Origin: an uncultured Umboniibacter sp.
GTDB taxonomy: Bacteria > Pseudomonadota > Gammaproteobacteria > Pseudomonadales > DSM-25080
Direction: 5' to 3'
NCBI RefSeq assembly: GCF_947497555.1
Contig: NZ_CANMGY010000009.1
Location: 31,182 to 95,181, forward strand
Length of the DNA stretch: 64,000 nucleotides
Below the pieces are notes generated by a model, which did no database searches, was not told the DNA's origin, and saw only the letters and a program-made list of their open reading frames with translations. A program made the translations under genes and the position numbers. Position 1 is the stretch's first letter. Every line of letters starts with the position of its first letter. Positions 54,874-64,000 of the stretch are shown in pieces.

Positions 54874-55224
54874 TTAGAATTCAAGACCTGCTTCACGAGC
54901 AGCGTCAGCTAAGGACTTCACTCGACCGTGGTATTTGAAACCACTACGGTCGAACGACACTTTAGTTACACCCGCTTCTTTAGCGCGCTCGGCAACTAAC
55001 TTGCCTACTGCGCCAGCAGCTTCGATGTTACCTGTTTTACCTTCACGAAGTGACTTATCCAAAGTGGATGCAGAGGCGATAACTTTACCGCCATCTGCTG
55101 AAATCACTTGCGCGTAGATATGACGAGGCGTGCGGTGCACTGTCAAACGGGTAACACCCGCTTCACGCATATTTAAGCGCGTACGACGTGCACGGCGTAG
55201 TCTTGCATCACGTTTTGTGCTCAT
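54874..55224 (-). CDS. rplR: 50S ribosomal protein L18
   Basis: 116 aa, [20 protein letters not shown] and the C-terminal [23 protein letters not shown]. It binds 5S rRNA with L5. Confidence 0.98.
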   Translation of the reverse strand: MSTKRDARLRRARRTRLNMREAGVTRLTVHRTPRHIYAQVISADGGKVIASASTLDKSLREGKTGNIEAAGAVGKLVAERAKEAGVTKVSFDRSGFKYHGRVKSLADAAREAGLEF

Positions 55225-55233
55225 AACCTTGCC

Positions 55234-55767
55234 TTACTTCTTCTTCGCTTCTTTACGACGGACATGCTCATCGGCAAAACGAACACCTTTACCTTTATAA
55301 GGCTCTGGTGGACGGAATGCGCGGATCTCCGCCGCTACTTGACCGAGTAACTGTTTATTCGCGCTTTTCAACACGATGTCAGTTTGGCTCGGAGTTTCGG
55401 CTTTAACGCCTTCCGGAAGCTCATAGTCAACCGGATGTGAGAAACCTAGAGTTAGGTTCAAGGTGTTACCCGACACTTTAGTACGGTAACCGACACCAAC
55501 GAGCTGAAGTTTCTTTTCGAAACCTTGGCTAACGCCAGTGACCATGTTGCCTACCAAAGCACGCATAGTACCAGACATTGCTACACTCTTCTTATCGCCA
55601 TGACGTGCTTTAAAAGTAATCACGTTGTCGTTAAGCGCGACTTCTACGCTCGCGTTGAGTGGCATGTTTAGAGTGCCGTTAGCACCCTTTACAGTGATAT
55701 CCTCAGCACCTAGCTTGACGTCAACGCCAGCTGGGATGCTAACAGGATTATTAGCTATACGAGACAT
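55234..55767 (-). CDS. rplF: 50S ribosomal protein L6
   Basis: 177 aa, [20 protein letters not shown] and C-terminal [20 protein letters not shown]. The start at 55767 follows GGGGAG; the frame continues upstream without support. Confidence 0.98.
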   Translation of the reverse strand: MSRIANNPVSIPAGVDVKLGAEDITVKGANGTLNMPLNASVEVALNDNVITFKARHGDKKSVAMSGTMRALVGNMVTGVSQGFEKKLQLVGVGYRTKVSGNTLNLTLGFSHPVDYELPEGVKAETPSQTDIVLKSANKQLLGQVAAEIRAFRPPEPYKGKGVRFADEHVRRKEAKKK

Positions 55768-55780
55768 ACTAATACTCCCC

Positions 55781-56173
55781 TTAGAATACTGTGCAAAGGA
55801 CTTCGCCACCGATGCCCGCAGCGCGAGCAGCTCGGTCAGTCATTACGCCTTTCGACGTAGTAACAATAGCGACACCAAGACCAGCGTTAACTGTCGGAAG
55901 ATCGTTAGTTCCAGTGTAAGAACGAAGACCAGGGCGGCTAGCGCGCTGAATCTTTTCAATTACTGGACGACCTTCGAAGTAACGAAGTTCAATTGTTAAT
56001 TCGGCTTTTGGTCCTTCAGATACTGAGAAGCTACCTACGTAACCCTCAGCCTTAAGAACATCTGCTACCGCAACTTTTAGGTTAGAAGCAGGCATAGTTA
56101 CATCGAACTTACCTGCTTGCTGACCGTTACGAATGCGGGTAAGCATATCTGCCAAAGGATCTTGCATACTCAT
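55781..56173 (-). CDS. rpsH: 30S ribosomal protein S8
   Basis: 130 aa, [20 protein letters not shown] and the C-terminal [16 protein letters not shown]. In E. coli S8 represses spc-operon translation at rplE. Start chosen at the family MSMQDP; the longer frame overlaps rpsN. Confidence 0.98.
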   Translation of the reverse strand: MSMQDPLADMLTRIRNGQQAGKFDVTMPASNLKVAVADVLKAEGYVGSFSVSEGPKAELTIELRYFEGRPVIEKIQRASRPGLRSYTGTNDLPTVNAGLGVAIVTTSKGVMTDRAARAAGIGGEVLCTVF

Positions 56174-56192
56174 AGTTAAAAACCTCTGTTGC

Positions 56193-56498
56193 TTACCAGC
56201 TAGCTTTAACCAAGCCCGGTACATCACCGTTCATGGCAGCTTCGCGTAGTTTGTTACGGCACAGGCCGAACTTACGGTATACCGCGTGTGGTCGACCAGT
56301 AATACGGCAGCGACGCTGCTTACGTACTGGACTTGCATCACGTGGCAACTTTTGAAGTTGTAGCTGTGCATCCCATTTTGCTTCTTCGCTAGCGTTAGCG
56401 TCCGCAAGGATAGCCTTGATTTCAGTACGCTTCGCAGCGTACTTTTCGACCATTTTTGCGCGCTTAGCTTCGCGAGCGATCATGGATTTCTTAGCCAT
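56193..56498 (-). CDS. rpsN: 30S ribosomal protein S14
   Basis: 101 aa, the long zinc-free (C-minus) form, with [20 protein letters not shown] and C-terminal [20 protein letters not shown]. It lies between rplE and rpsH. Confidence 0.98.
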   Translation of the reverse strand: MAKKSMIAREAKRAKMVEKYAAKRTEIKAILADANASEEAKWDAQLQLQKLPRDASPVRKQRRCRITGRPHAVYRKFGLCRNKLREAAMNGDVPGLVKASW

Positions 56499-56510
56499 GT
56501 TCTATCTCCT

Positions 56511-57050
56511 TTAGCCTTTCAACGGGAAGTTGAAAGCACGCAGCAGGGCGCGACCTTCATCATCGGTTTGCGCAGTCGTTGTGATGGCAATATCTAGACC
56601 ACGAAGAGCATCGATTTTATCGTACTCGATCTCAGGGAAGATAATTTGCTCAGTCACACCCATCGCGAAGTTACCGCGACCGTCAAACTGCTTTGGGCTG
56701 ACACCGCGGAAGTCACGAATACGTGGAATCGCAATGTCAATCAAGCGCTGTAGGAATTCATACATACGCTCGCCACGAAGGGTTACCTTGCAGCCGATTG
56801 GCCAACCTTCACGAACTTTAAAGCCAGCGATAGACTTACGAGCTTTTGTAGATACTGGCTTTTGGCCAGCGATCTGCTCGAGGTCACGCATAGCGTGCTC
56901 AAGAACCTTCTTGTCGCCAAGCGCTTCGCCAAGACCCATGTTAATGGTGATCTTAGTGATGCGTGGAAGACGCATTGGGTTCTCAACACCCAGCTCTTTT
57001 GCAAGTGCCGGGATTACTTCGGTTTCATAAACCTTTTTCATGTGAGTCAT
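56511..57050 (-). CDS. rplE: 50S ribosomal protein L5
   Basis: 179 aa, the E. coli length. [20 protein letters not shown] and [20 protein letters not shown] are conserved. It binds 5S rRNA. The start MTHMKKVYE follows AGGGGC; an ATG three codons in is possible. Confidence 0.98.
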   Translation of the reverse strand: MTHMKKVYETEVIPALAKELGVENPMRLPRITKITINMGLGEALGDKKVLEHAMRDLEQIAGQKPVSTKARKSIAGFKVREGWPIGCKVTLRGERMYEFLQRLIDIAIPRIRDFRGVSPKQFDGRGNFAMGVTEQIIFPEIEYDKIDALRGLDIAITTTAQTDDEGRALLRAFNFPLKG

Positions 57051-57061
57051 CGTCCAGCCCC

Positions 57062-57370
57062 TTAAATCGCTTCGCCGTTAGACTTGAAGAAACGTACTTT
57101 CTTCCCGTCTTCGAAACGGAAGCCAACGCGGTCGGCTTTGTTGGTTTGTGGATTGAAGATAGCAATATTCGAAATCTGAATAGGTGCTTCCTTCTCGATG
57201 ATGCCACCTTGAACGCCAGCCTGTGGGTTAGCCTTCTGGTGCTTTTTCACCATGTTAATGCCAGTAACAAGAATTCGGTTGTCGGCGCGCACTTGCGCAA
57301 CACGCCCACGTTTACCTTTGTCTTTACCAGCGATAACGATTACTTCGTCGTCACGTTTAATTTTAGCCAT
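57062..57370 (-). CDS. rplX: 50S ribosomal protein L24
   Basis: 102 aa with the KOW motif ([20 protein letters not shown]). It is an assembly initiator of the large subunit and lies between rplN and rplE. Confidence 0.98.
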   Translation of the reverse strand: MAKIKRDDEVIVIAGKDKGKRGRVAQVRADNRILVTGINMVKKHQKANPQAGVQGGIIEKEAPIQISNIAIFNPQTNKADRVGFRFEDGKKVRFFKSNGEAI

Positions 57371-57392
57371 GCTCTTTCCTTACTCCCAGGCC

Positions 57393-57761
57393 TTACAGCA
57401 CTTCAGGCGCTAGAGAGACAATTTTCATGAACTTCTCACCGCGAAGTTCACGAGTCACCGGACCGAAGATTCGGGTGCCCACCGGCGCCTCGTTGGCGTT
57501 GAGCAGTACTGCTGCATTGTCATCGAATTTGATTAAAGAACCGTCGCCGCGACGAACACCTTTTTTGGTGCGCACAACAACTGCCTTCATCACCTGGCCT
57601 TTTTTGACCTTACCACGTGGGATAGCTTCCTTAACGGTCACTTTGATTACATCACCCACTGCAGCATAACGACGATGCGAGCCGCCCAATACTTTAATGC
57701 ACATAACGCGGCGAGCACCGCTGTTATCTGCGACGTCTAAATAGGTTTGAGTCTGAATCAT
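57393..57761 (-). CDS. rplN: 50S ribosomal protein L14
   Basis: 122 aa, [20 protein letters not shown] and C-terminal [19 protein letters not shown]. It is the first gene of the spc operon, 46 nt after rpsQ. Confidence 0.98.
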   Translation of the reverse strand: MIQTQTYLDVADNSGARRVMCIKVLGGSHRRYAAVGDVIKVTVKEAIPRGKVKKGQVMKAVVVRTKKGVRRGDGSLIKFDDNAAVLLNANEAPVGTRIFGPVTRELRGEKFMKIVSLAPEVL

Positions 57762-57796
57762 GATCGCACTCCGAAAATTTCAAACGCTGCTAAGAA

Positions 57797-57810
57797 TAAG
57801 CCTAGGCTTA
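57797..57810. other. Palindrome across the rpsQ stop codon, S10/spc boundary
   Basis: TAAGCCTAGGCTTA is a perfect 14-bp palindrome that includes the rpsQ stop codon. No T-run follows. It could be a weak RNA hairpin at the boundary between the S10 and spc operons. Confidence 0.45.
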
Positions 57811-58071
57811 GATTCCCGCCGCGCGCTCATTGATAGACTTCAAAGTAAATGACTTGTCTTTCGACATTGGACGAGACTCTTGGATAGTAACAGTGTCACC
57901 AGCCTTGCTCTCGTTGTTTTCGTCATGTGCTTTGACCTTGGTAGACTTAACTAGGTACTTGCCATAGATCGGGTGCTTAACTTTGCGCTCGATTAGGACA
58001 GTAATAGTCTTATCCATTTTGTCGCTAACTACTTTACCAGTTAACGTACGTACTACATTTTGCTCAGCCAT
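57808..58071 (-). CDS. rpsQ: 30S ribosomal protein S17
   Basis: 87 aa, [27 protein letters not shown] is the S17 signature region. The start MAEQNVVRT at 58071 is preferred over one three codons upstream. Last gene of the S10 operon. Confidence 0.97.
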   Translation of the reverse strand: MAEQNVVRTLTGKVVSDKMDKTITVLIERKVKHPIYGKYLVKSTKVKAHDENNESKAGDTVTIQESRPMSKDKSFTLKSINERAAGI

Positions 58072-58072
58072 C

Positions 58073-58264
58073 TTATTCACCTGCTTTTTGCGTTAGCGAA
58101 GTCTTGATGCGCGCGATATCGCGACGCACTTGCTTCAACAAGTGAGTTTGGGTGAGCTGGCCGGTAGAGTACTGCATGCGCAGCTTGAACTGCTCTTCCA
58201 GCTTCTCGAGGAGAACCGAGTTAAGCTCCTCGACAGACTTTTCACGAAGTTCACTTGCGTTCAT
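58073..58264 (-). CDS. rpmC: 50S ribosomal protein L29
   Basis: 63 aa, [20 protein letters not shown] and the C-terminal [20 protein letters not shown]. The ATG at 58264 shares one base with the rplP stop codon (TGATG), implying coupling. L29 sits at the exit tunnel. Confidence 0.98.
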   Translation of the reverse strand: MNASELREKSVEELNSVLLEKLEEQFKLRMQYSTGQLTQTHLLKQVRRDIARIKTSLTQKAGE

Positions 58265-58677
58265 CACATCACCTGCCGTTTAACAAAGGTAGTTGCCACA
58301 GGTAATTTAGCTGCTGCAAGGCGGAACGCCTCACGCGCTAGTTCTTCATCGACACCTTCGATCTCGTAAAGAACCTTACCTGGTTGAATTTGAGCAACCC
58401 AGTATTCCACAGAACCCTTACCTTTACCCATACGAACTTCTAGGGGCTTATTGGTAATCGGTTTATCAGGGAAAACACGGATCCAAATTTTACCGCCACG
58501 CTTAATACGACGAGTCATAGCACGACGTGCTGCCTCGATCTGACGTGCAGTAATTCGACCGCGACCAGTTGCCTTCAAGCCGAATTCGCCGAAGCTAACT
58601 TTGCTACCGCGCAGTGCCAAGCCGCGATTGCGACCTTTCATCATCTTGCGGAACTTTGTACGCTTTGGTTGTAACAT
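58264..58677 (-). CDS. rplP: 50S ribosomal protein L16
   Basis: 137 aa, [20 protein letters not shown] and [20 protein letters not shown]. It binds near the A-site tRNA. Coupled to rpmC. Confidence 0.98.
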   Translation of the reverse strand: MLQPKRTKFRKMMKGRNRGLALRGSKVSFGEFGLKATGRGRITARQIEAARRAMTRRIKRGGKIWIRVFPDKPITNKPLEVRMGKGKGSVEYWVAQIQPGKVLYEIEGVDEELAREAFRLAAAKLPVATTFVKRQVM

Positions 58678-58688
58678 ATGCGTACTCC

Positions 58689-59372
58689 TTACTTAGCTTT
58701 CTTCTTGCCAGTTTTAGCAGGTTTTGCTTCAACTGGTGCGTTATCGCCAATGATTTCGCCTTTGAAAACGTAAACTTTGATGCCGATGATACCGTAGGTA
58801 GTCATTGCTTCAAACGTTCCGTAATCGATGTCAGCACGAAGTGTGTGCAATGGCACACGACCTTCACGATACCACTCGGTACGAGCAATATCTGCGCCGC
58901 CTAGACGACCACTTAGCTGAATCTTGATACCTTGCGCACCTTGACGCATTGCATTCTGTACCGCGCGCTTCATAGCACGACGGAACATAACACGACGCTC
59001 AAGCTGGCTACCCACGTTTTGAGCAACGAGTGTAGCATCGAGATCCGGCTTACGAATTTCTTCAATGTTGATCTGCACAGGAACGCCCATCATCTTCGAG
59101 CATTCGTTGCGTAGAGTTTCAACATCTTCGCCTTTTTTACCAATCACGATACCAGGGCGAGCCGTGTGAATCGTAATGCGAGCTGACTGAGCTGGACGCT
59201 CAATCTGTACGCGGCTTACAGATGCATGTGCTAGCTTCTTCTTAATGAAGGCGCGCACTGTAAGATCAGCGTTAAGATTGTCAGCATAGGTTCCGCTGTT
59301 GGCATACCAAGTAGAATTATGATCCTTGACAATGCCGAGGCGGATACCGATTGGATGTACTTTTTGACCCAT
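58689..59372 (-). CDS. rpsC: 30S ribosomal protein S3
   Basis: 227 aa, [22 protein letters not shown]-domain motif [20 protein letters not shown] and [20 protein letters not shown]. Part of the mRNA entry channel. Confidence 0.98.
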   Translation of the reverse strand: MGQKVHPIGIRLGIVKDHNSTWYANSGTYADNLNADLTVRAFIKKKLAHASVSRVQIERPAQSARITIHTARPGIVIGKKGEDVETLRNECSKMMGVPVQINIEEIRKPDLDATLVAQNVGSQLERRVMFRRAMKRAVQNAMRQGAQGIKIQLSGRLGGADIARTEWYREGRVPLHTLRADIDYGTFEAMTTYGIIGIKVYVFKGEIIGDNAPVEAKPAKTGKKKAK

Positions 59373-59396
59373 GAAATGGTCTCCTACAACCTAAAG

Positions 59397-59729
59397 TTAC
59401 TGTTCAGAAACTTTCACGGTGATATGACAAGTTCTCTTGAAGATTCGATCAGCACGTCCTTTCGCACGTGGCTTGATTCGCTTCATTGTCATACCTTCGT
59501 CGACAAAGATTGTTGAAACCTTTAATTCGTCGACATCCGCACCTTCGTTATGCTCGGCGTTTGCAATTGCAGACTCGAGCAACTTCTTAATCAAACCAGC
59601 TGCTTTCTTGGAGCTGAAAGCTAGAATATCTAGCGCTTCTTCAACACCCTTGCCGCGAATCTGGTCTGCTACTAGGCGAGCTTTCTGCGCTGAGATGCGC
59701 GCGCCTTTTAACTTTGCAGCTACTTCCAT
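59397..59729 (-). CDS. rplV: 50S ribosomal protein L22
   Basis: 110 aa, [20 protein letters not shown] and C-terminal [20 protein letters not shown]. Its beta-hairpin lines the exit tunnel. Confidence 0.98.
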   Translation of the reverse strand: MEVAAKLKGARISAQKARLVADQIRGKGVEEALDILAFSSKKAAGLIKKLLESAIANAEHNEGADVDELKVSTIFVDEGMTMKRIKPRAKGRADRIFKRTCHITVKVSEQ

Positions 59730-59746
59730 TTCCGTTACTCCAGTGT

Positions 59747-60025
59747 TTAACGCTTCTTAGCTTTCTTATCGACGATATGACCGCGATAGGTGCGGGTACC
59801 GGCGAACTCACCAAGCTTATGGCCGATCATTTCTTCGTTGATGACAACTGGGACGTGTTGACGACCGTTGTGCACAGCGATGGTTAGACCGATCATTTCT
59901 GGCAAAATCATTGAACGACGCGACCAAGTCTTAACCGGGCGCTTGTCGTTAGCTTCAACTGCAGTTTGCACTTTTTTCATAAGGTGCAAATCTACAAATG
60001 GACCTTTTTTCAGTGAACGTGGCAC
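59747..60025 (-). CDS. rpsS: 30S ribosomal protein S19
   Basis: 92 aa, [20 protein letters not shown] and [25 protein letters not shown], standard length and motifs. Confidence 0.98.
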   Translation of the reverse strand: MPRSLKKGPFVDLHLMKKVQTAVEANDKRPVKTWSRRSMILPEMIGLTIAVHNGRQHVPVVINEEMIGHKLGEFAGTRTYRGHIVDKKAKKR

Positions 60026-60040
60026 TTTTGATACCCTCCG

Positions 60041-60865
60041 TTACTTGCTGCGACGACGTACGATAAACTTATCGGTACGCTTGTTCGAGCGAGTCTTGTA
60101 ACCCTTGGTTGGAACGCCCCAAGGAGATACCGGATGACGGCCACCTGAAGTACGACCTTCACCACCACCATGTGGGTGATCTACTGGGTTCATTGCAACA
60201 CCGCGTACTGTTGGACGAATACCGCGCCAGCGAGTGGCACCAGCTTTACCCAACGAGCGTAGACTGTGCTCTGAGTTAGAAACTTCACCTAACGTTGCGC
60301 GGCAATCAGATGGAACCTTACGCATTTCGCCAGAGCGAAGACGTAGAGTTGCGTACTGACCTTCACGAGCAACTAACTGAACTGAAGTACCGGCTGAACG
60401 AGCAATCTGCGCGCCTTTACCTGGCTTCAATTCGATACAGTGAATAACCGAACCTACTGGCATGTTGCGAAGTGGCAACGTGTTACCAGGTTTAATAGGT
60501 GCGGCGCTTCCGCTTTGCACAACGTCGCCAGCCTTCACGCCCTTAGGAGCAATGATGTAACGGCGCTCACCATCGGCATAACAAATCAGCGCGATGTGTG
60601 CAGTACGATTCGGATCGTACTCTAGACGTTCTACAGTTGCAGGGATACCATCTTTGTTACGACGGAAGTCGATAACACGGTAATGCTGCTTATGACCACC
60701 ACCACGGTGACGCGTAGTGATACGGCCAGTGTTGTTACGACCACCTGACTTACTCTTCTTTTCTAGAAGCGGCGCATACGGCGCACCTTTATGAAGCTCG
60801 GTGTTTACAACACTAACTACGTGACGACGGCCAGGAGATGTTGGTTTACGTTTAATAACTGCCAT
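60041..60865 (-). CDS. rplB: 50S ribosomal protein L2
   Basis: 274 aa. [20 protein letters not shown] is the universal L2 motif near the peptidyl transferase centre, with [20 protein letters not shown] near the N terminus. Confidence 0.99.
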   Translation of the reverse strand: MAVIKRKPTSPGRRHVVSVVNTELHKGAPYAPLLEKKSKSGGRNNTGRITTRHRGGGHKQHYRVIDFRRNKDGIPATVERLEYDPNRTAHIALICYADGERRYIIAPKGVKAGDVVQSGSAAPIKPGNTLPLRNMPVGSVIHCIELKPGKGAQIARSAGTSVQLVAREGQYATLRLRSGEMRKVPSDCRATLGEVSNSEHSLRSLGKAGATRWRGIRPTVRGVAMNPVDHPHGGGEGRTSGGRHPVSPWGVPTKGYKTRSNKRTDKFIVRRRSK

Positions 60866-60877
60866 TATCTCTACCCC

Positions 60878-61174
60878 TTACTCGAACGTCGAGAAGTCGA
60901 TGTCTTGACCTTCGGCCAAACGGACATACGCCTTCTTCCAATCGTTGCGCTTACCAATACCGTAACGAGTACGCTTGGTCTTGCCTTTAACGTTCAACAA
61001 ACGAACTGACTCAACATTAACGTTGAATAACTTCTCGATAGCATGTTTCACTTCAAGCTTGTTAGCATCAGTTGTTACTTTGAACACTACAGTGTTTGCA
61101 GACTCAGCTGCTAGCGCTGCTTTCTCAGTAACCTGAGGACCTAGCAGAACCTTGAATAGACGCTCTTGGTTCAT
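60878..61174 (-). CDS. rplW: 50S ribosomal protein L23
   Basis: 98 aa, [20 protein letters not shown] and [20 protein letters not shown]. Docking site for trigger factor and SRP. Overlaps rplD by 4 nt. Confidence 0.98.
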   Translation of the reverse strand: MNQERLFKVLLGPQVTEKAALAAESANTVVFKVTTDANKLEVKHAIEKLFNVNVESVRLLNVKGKTKRTRYGIGKRNDWKKAYVRLAEGQDIDFSTFE

Positions 61175-61785
61175 CCTAACATCTCCTCAAATTTCTTAAG
61201 GGCTTCAACAGTTACGATGACCTTCTCACGGTGTACCAAGCTAACTGGGTTAGCAGATACAGCATCACAAACTTCCACGGTGTGGACATTACGTGAAGCG
61301 AGGTAAAGGTTCTCAGAAACGGCTTCAGTTACGATTAATACGTGTTTCGCATCAAAAGCAGCTAGCTTAGCTAGCAACGCCTTAGTCTTAGGCGCCTCAA
61401 CATCGAACTGCTCAACAACAACCAAACGGTCAGTGCGCGCTAGCTCAGACAAAATGCACTGCATTGCTGCACGGTACATCTTCTTGTTGATTTTTTGAGT
61501 GTGATCCTGTGGACGTGCAGCAAATGTCACACCGCCCCCACGCCAGATTGGTGAACGGATAGTACCGGCACGTGCGCGGCCACTACCTTTCTGCTTCCAT
61601 GGCTTCTTACCGCCACCTGAAACATCTGAGCGTGTTTTCTGAGCGCGTGTACCTTGACGGGCACCGGCCAGATACGCCGTTACAGCCTGGTGAACCAGGT
61701 CGGCGTTAAACTCGCGACCAAAAGTAGCTTCAGAAACTTCTAGAGTTCCCTTTGCGCCTTCTGGTGTAGAAAGATTCAATTCCAT
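61171..61785 (-). CDS. rplD: 50S ribosomal protein L4
   Basis: 204 aa, [20 protein letters not shown] and [20 protein letters not shown]. In E. coli L4 represses its own S10 operon at the rpsJ leader; a hairpin-rich leader upstream of rpsJ here makes that plausible. Confidence 0.98.
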   Translation of the reverse strand: MELNLSTPEGAKGTLEVSEATFGREFNADLVHQAVTAYLAGARQGTRAQKTRSDVSGGGKKPWKQKGSGRARAGTIRSPIWRGGGVTFAARPQDHTQKINKKMYRAAMQCILSELARTDRLVVVEQFDVEAPKTKALLAKLAAFDAKHVLIVTEAVSENLYLASRNVHTVEVCDAVSANPVSLVHREKVIVTVEALKKFEEMLG

Positions 61786-61796
61786 CGGTAACCTCC

Positions 61797-62429
61797 TCAG
61801 GATGCTTTAACTGCAGGCTTGACAACAATGTCAGAACCCGGAGCACCAGGGATTGCGCCCTTGATCAAAATCAGGCCGCGTTCAGCGTCTACGCGAACAA
61901 CTTCAAGACTTTGAACTGTTACGCGCTCAGATCCCATGTGACCTGCCATTTTCTTGCCTTTAAAGACTCGACCAGGAGTCTGGCATTGGCCGATCGAACC
62001 AGGAGCACGGTGCGACAATGAGTTACCGTGTGTAGCGTCTTGCATGCTAAAGTTCCAGCGCTTTACGCCGCCCTGGAATCCTTTACCTTTAGACGTACCG
62101 GTTACATCTACTTTTTGTCCTGCTGCGAACAAATCAACTGACACTTCACCGCCGACTTCAAGACCGTGCTCTTCAGCACGAAATTCCCAAAGACCGCGAC
62201 CAGCTTCTACGCCGGCTTTAGCAAAGTGACCTGTTAGTGATTTAGTTACGCGTGAGGCACGACGGCTACCAGTTGTGACTTGCACAGCATCGTAACCATC
62301 AGTTTCGGCTGTTTTTACCTGCACAATGCGATTGCTATCTACTTCAATCACAGAAACAGGGATAGACACACCTTCATCGGTAAAGACGCGGGTCATACCG
62401 CTCTTGCGTCCGACAATACCAATTGTCAT
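61797..62429 (-). CDS. rplC: 50S ribosomal protein L3
   Basis: 210 aa, [20 protein letters not shown] and [20 protein letters not shown] with the usual methylated-Gln region. Preceded by an unusually long 109-bp gap after rpsJ. Confidence 0.98.
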   Translation of the reverse strand: MTIGIVGRKSGMTRVFTDEGVSIPVSVIEVDSNRIVQVKTAETDGYDAVQVTTGSRRASRVTKSLTGHFAKAGVEAGRGLWEFRAEEHGLEVGGEVSVDLFAAGQKVDVTGTSKGKGFQGGVKRWNFSMQDATHGNSLSHRAPGSIGQCQTPGRVFKGKKMAGHMGSERVTVQSLEVVRVDAERGLILIKGAIPGAPGSDIVVKPAVKAS

Positions 62430-62468
62430 GTTTTCACCTCTCGTGTACGGGGCTTAACCCTCTATGGC

Positions 62469-62512
62469 CGCCCCAATTTAGGGCGTTACACTAAGCTAAC
62501 CAGGGTGGTTAG
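62469..62512 (-). other. Two hairpins in the rpsJ-rplC gap
   Basis: CTAACC / GGTTAG (62496-62512, 5-nt loop) and CGCCC / GGGCG (62469-62485, 7-nt loop) lie in tandem between rpsJ and rplC. In E. coli this gap is only a few tens of bases. They may tune the rpsJ to rplC transcript ratio; no T-run follows, so termination is not claimed. Confidence 0.4.
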
Positions 62513-62538
62513 ACTTTGTATAATGTTGTGGGTTGCGA

Positions 62539-62850
62539 TTAACCGAGGCTAATTTGAACCTCGACACCAGCCGCCAAATCTAACTTCATCAACGCGTCAA
62601 CAGTCTTCTCTGTTGGCTCAACGATGTCGAGCATGCGCTTATGGGTGCGAATTTCATACTGATCGCGCGCGTCTTTGTTGACGTGCGGAGAAACCAGGAT
62701 GGTGTAACGCTCTTTGCGTGTAGGTAGAGGAATAGGACCACGTACCTGCGCGCCAGTGCGCTTCGCAGTATCGACAATTTCCTGAGCAGAAGCATCGATT
62801 AAACGATGATCAAATGCCTTCAGGCGAATGCGAATGCGTTGGCTCTGCAT
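62539..62850 (-). CDS. rpsJ: 30S ribosomal protein S10
   Basis: 103 aa, [20 protein letters not shown] and [20 protein letters not shown]. It is the first gene of the S10 operon and also the antitermination factor NusE. Preceded by a strong promoter and a structured leader. Confidence 0.99.
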   Translation of the reverse strand: MQSQRIRIRLKAFDHRLIDASAQEIVDTAKRTGAQVRGPIPLPTRKERYTILVSPHVNKDARDQYEIRTHKRMLDIVEPTEKTVDALMKLDLAAGVEVQISLG

Positions 62851-62903
62851 TGATTAAACTCCGATAACATGCTGACTTTACGCCAGCTTTCCTTCTTTCT
62901 TGC

Positions 62904-62958
62904 ACCTAAAAATTAGGTACAGCAAACTCCCAAAGCAAGCGAAAGCTTAAAATGGGAG
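62904..62958 (-). promoter_or_regulatory. S10 operon leader with two hairpins
   Basis: Hairpin 1 (62927-62958) has outer arms CTCCCA / TGGGAG and an inner stem AAGC-tttc-GCTT. Hairpin 2 (62904-62918) is ACCTAA-ttt-TTAGGT on the transcript. Together they occupy the first half of a leader of about 105 nt. The arrangement suits L4-type autoregulation as in the E. coli S10 leader, but no sequence match to that leader is claimed. Confidence 0.45.
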
Positions 62959-62963
62959 CGCGA

Positions 62964-62992
62964 ATTCTATTGGCTAGCTACTTCAATGTCAA
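62964..62992 (-). promoter_or_regulatory. Sigma-70 promoter of the S10 operon
   Basis: On the minus strand, TTGACA (62987-62992), 17-nt spacer and TAGAAT (62964-62969): perfect -35, one mismatch in the -10, ideal spacing. The start should fall near 62957, giving rpsJ a leader of about 105 nt. Confidence 0.85.
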
Positions 62993-63200
62993 GGACAGTC
63001 GAGTGTTATTTAACCAACAACACATCAGACGTTTCACGGATGCTAATAGTTAGCAATATCACGTTCTCAAGAACGACTTAAATAGTTGCCCGCACACCCG
63101 AAATGAAACGACGTTGACAACGACTACACAGGTAGTCTTCGACACGCGATATTGTTCTGGCGCCAACAACAACCTGTTGCTCCCGACTTTCTCTAGACGT

Positions 63201-63230
63201 AAAAAAGGCCCCCTAAAAGGGAGCCTTCTT
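63201..63230 (-). terminator. Intrinsic terminator of tuf
   Basis: On the minus strand AAGGCTCCC, loop TTTT, AGGGGGCC and TTTTTT form a standard terminator 18 bp after the tuf stop codon, isolating tuf from the S10 promoter. Confidence 0.88.
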
Positions 63231-63247
63231 TTTAGCGTTAGCTAAGA

Positions 63248-64000
63248 TTATTCAACAATCTTAGAAACAACGCCGGCGCCAACAGTACGGCCACCTTCAC
63301 GGATTGCGAAACGCAAACCTTCTTCCATCGCGATAGGCGCGATCAGTGTAACGTGCATTGCAACGTTATCACCAGGCATTACCATTTCAGTGCCCTCTGG
63401 AAGCTCACAAGAACCTGTCACGTCAGTTGTACGGAAGTAGAACTGTGGACGGTAGCCCTTGAAGAAAGGAGTGTGACGTCCGCCTTCGTCTTTCGACAAA
63501 ACGTATACTTCACAATCGAATACTGTGTGTGGGTTGATTGAACCCGGCTTAGCCATAACCTGACCACGCTCAACGTCATCACGCTTAGTACCACGTAGTA
63601 GTGCACCAATGTTCTCACCTGCACGACCTTCGTCAAGCAACTTACGGAACATTTCAACACCAGTACAAGTCGTCGTAGTTGTCTCACGGATACCGATCAA
63701 TTCAACTTCGTCACCAACGTTAACGATACCACGCTCAACACGGCCTGTTACAACAGTACCACGACCAGCGATTGAGAATACGTCTTCGATAGGCATCAAG
63801 AATGCACCATCTACCGCACGCTCTGGCTCAGGAATGTAAGAGTCAAGTGTTTCAACAAGCTTAGCAACCGCTGTGGTTCCCAAACCGTGCTCATCTTCAC
63901 CGTTCAACGCCATTAGCGCAGATCCTGGAATGATTGGCGTGTCGTCACCTGGGAATTCGTACTGCTCAAGAATCTCACGAATTTCCATTTCAACTAGCTC
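63248..64000 (-). CDS. tuf: Elongation factor Tu, 5' partial
   Basis: The frame is open to the right edge; 250 C-terminal residues of about 394 are visible. It begins inside the G domain ([10 protein letters not shown]) and continues through domain 2 ([20 protein letters not shown]) and domain 3 ([20 protein letters not shown]) to the end [11 protein letters not shown]-binding motifs lie outside the window. Its place before rpsJ, as in rpsL-rpsG-fusA-tuf, agrees with the conserved order. Confidence 0.98.
   Translation of the reverse strand, partial: ELVEMEIREILEQYEFPGDDTPIIPGSALMALNGEDEHGLGTTAVAKLVETLDSYIPEPERAVDGAFLMPIEDVFSIAGRGTVVTGRVERGIVNVGDEVELIGIRETTTTTCTGVEMFRKLLDEGRAGENIGALLRGTKRDDVERGQVMAKPGSINPHTVFDCEVYVLSKDEGGRHTPFFKGYRPQFYFRTTDVTGSCELPEGTEMVMPGDNVAMHVTLIAPIAMEEGLRFAIREGGRTVGAGVVSKIVE

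Larger units (their letters stand above)
62851..63247. other. 397-bp gap between tuf and rpsJ: leader, promoter and terminator
   Basis: From rpsJ outward it holds the S10 leader with two hairpins (62904-62918 and 62927-62958), the sigma-70 promoter (62964-62992), an AT-balanced stretch with one short inverted repeat CGTTCT-CA-AGAACG (63062-63075), and the tuf terminator (63201-63230). No ORF or tRNA was recognised between 62993 and 63200. Confidence 0.7.

Noticed and set aside
56530..57030. 166-codon open frame antisense to rplE
   Set aside because: It mirrors a highly conserved ribosomal gene; its composition follows from codon bias on the other strand.
62993..63200. tRNA gene between tuf and rpsJ
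   Set aside because: No cloverleaf arms or T-loop GTTCRANNC were found; only a short inverted repeat is present.

Overview
The window is a chromosomal segment of a gammaproteobacterium, most likely aquatic or marine. This rests on the fabA-fabB pair, the ssb / YajR-like transporter / uvrA group, the E. coli-like order of the S10, spc and alpha ribosomal operons, and a lateral-type flagellar locus. No tRNA, rRNA, CRISPR array, insertion sequence or integrase was seen. Base composition looks moderate and even throughout. I do not assign a species.

Layout. 1-12.9 kb is housekeeping: 5'-truncated ispB, pgi, a chalcone-isomerase-like exported protein and a phosphomannomutase (both minus strand), fabA-fabB behind a palindromic operator candidate, an unrecognised protein with a weak RmlD-like tail, ssb, an MFS transporter, uvrA and a HIT protein. 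A FabH-like condensing enzyme (13.0-14.1 kb) ends in a terminator that runs into a TTCCTAC tandem repeat.

14.3-49.05 kb is one flagellar locus of about 35 kb. flgBCDEFGHIJKL plus an unrecognised ORF is read rightward from a sigma-54 promoter. A leftward block holds a LafK-like sigma-54 activator and fliEFGHIJ. Then come flgA (leftward), flgMN, and fliMNPQR-flhBA followed 4 nt later by a TPR sulfotransferase. The locus ends with fliC and, behind a second sigma-54 promoter, fliD-fliS-(fliT-like)-fliK-fliL-fliA-motA-motB. The order fliC-D-S-T-K-L, sigma-28, motAB matches lafABCDEFSTU of lateral/Flag-2 systems. The locus carries rod, hook, filament, export gate, switch, stator, activator, sigma factor and anti-sigma factor, but no chemotaxis genes, no flhF/flhG and no FleQ/FlrBC set.

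49.1-64 kb, all minus strand, runs from rplQ back through rpoA, rpsD, rpsK, rpsM, rpmJ, secY and the rest of the spc and S10 operons to rpsJ and a 5'-truncated tuf. A strong promoter and a hairpin-rich leader precede rpsJ.

How it fits together. In Pseudomonas, as I recall, ssb-MFS-uvrA lies close to rplQ-rpoA. Here the same block is split by the HIT gene, the FabH-like gene and the whole flagellar locus, which suggests insertion into conserved core synteny. Inferred circuit: LafK with sigma-54 drives flgB and fliD; FliA is then made and released from FlgM; FliA would drive fliC. The most distinctive points are the sulfotransferase in the export-gate operon next to flagellin, a short FliM lacking the usual N-terminal CheY-binding segment, a LafK receiver that has lost its phosphorylation residues, and the unrecognised ORF after flgL.
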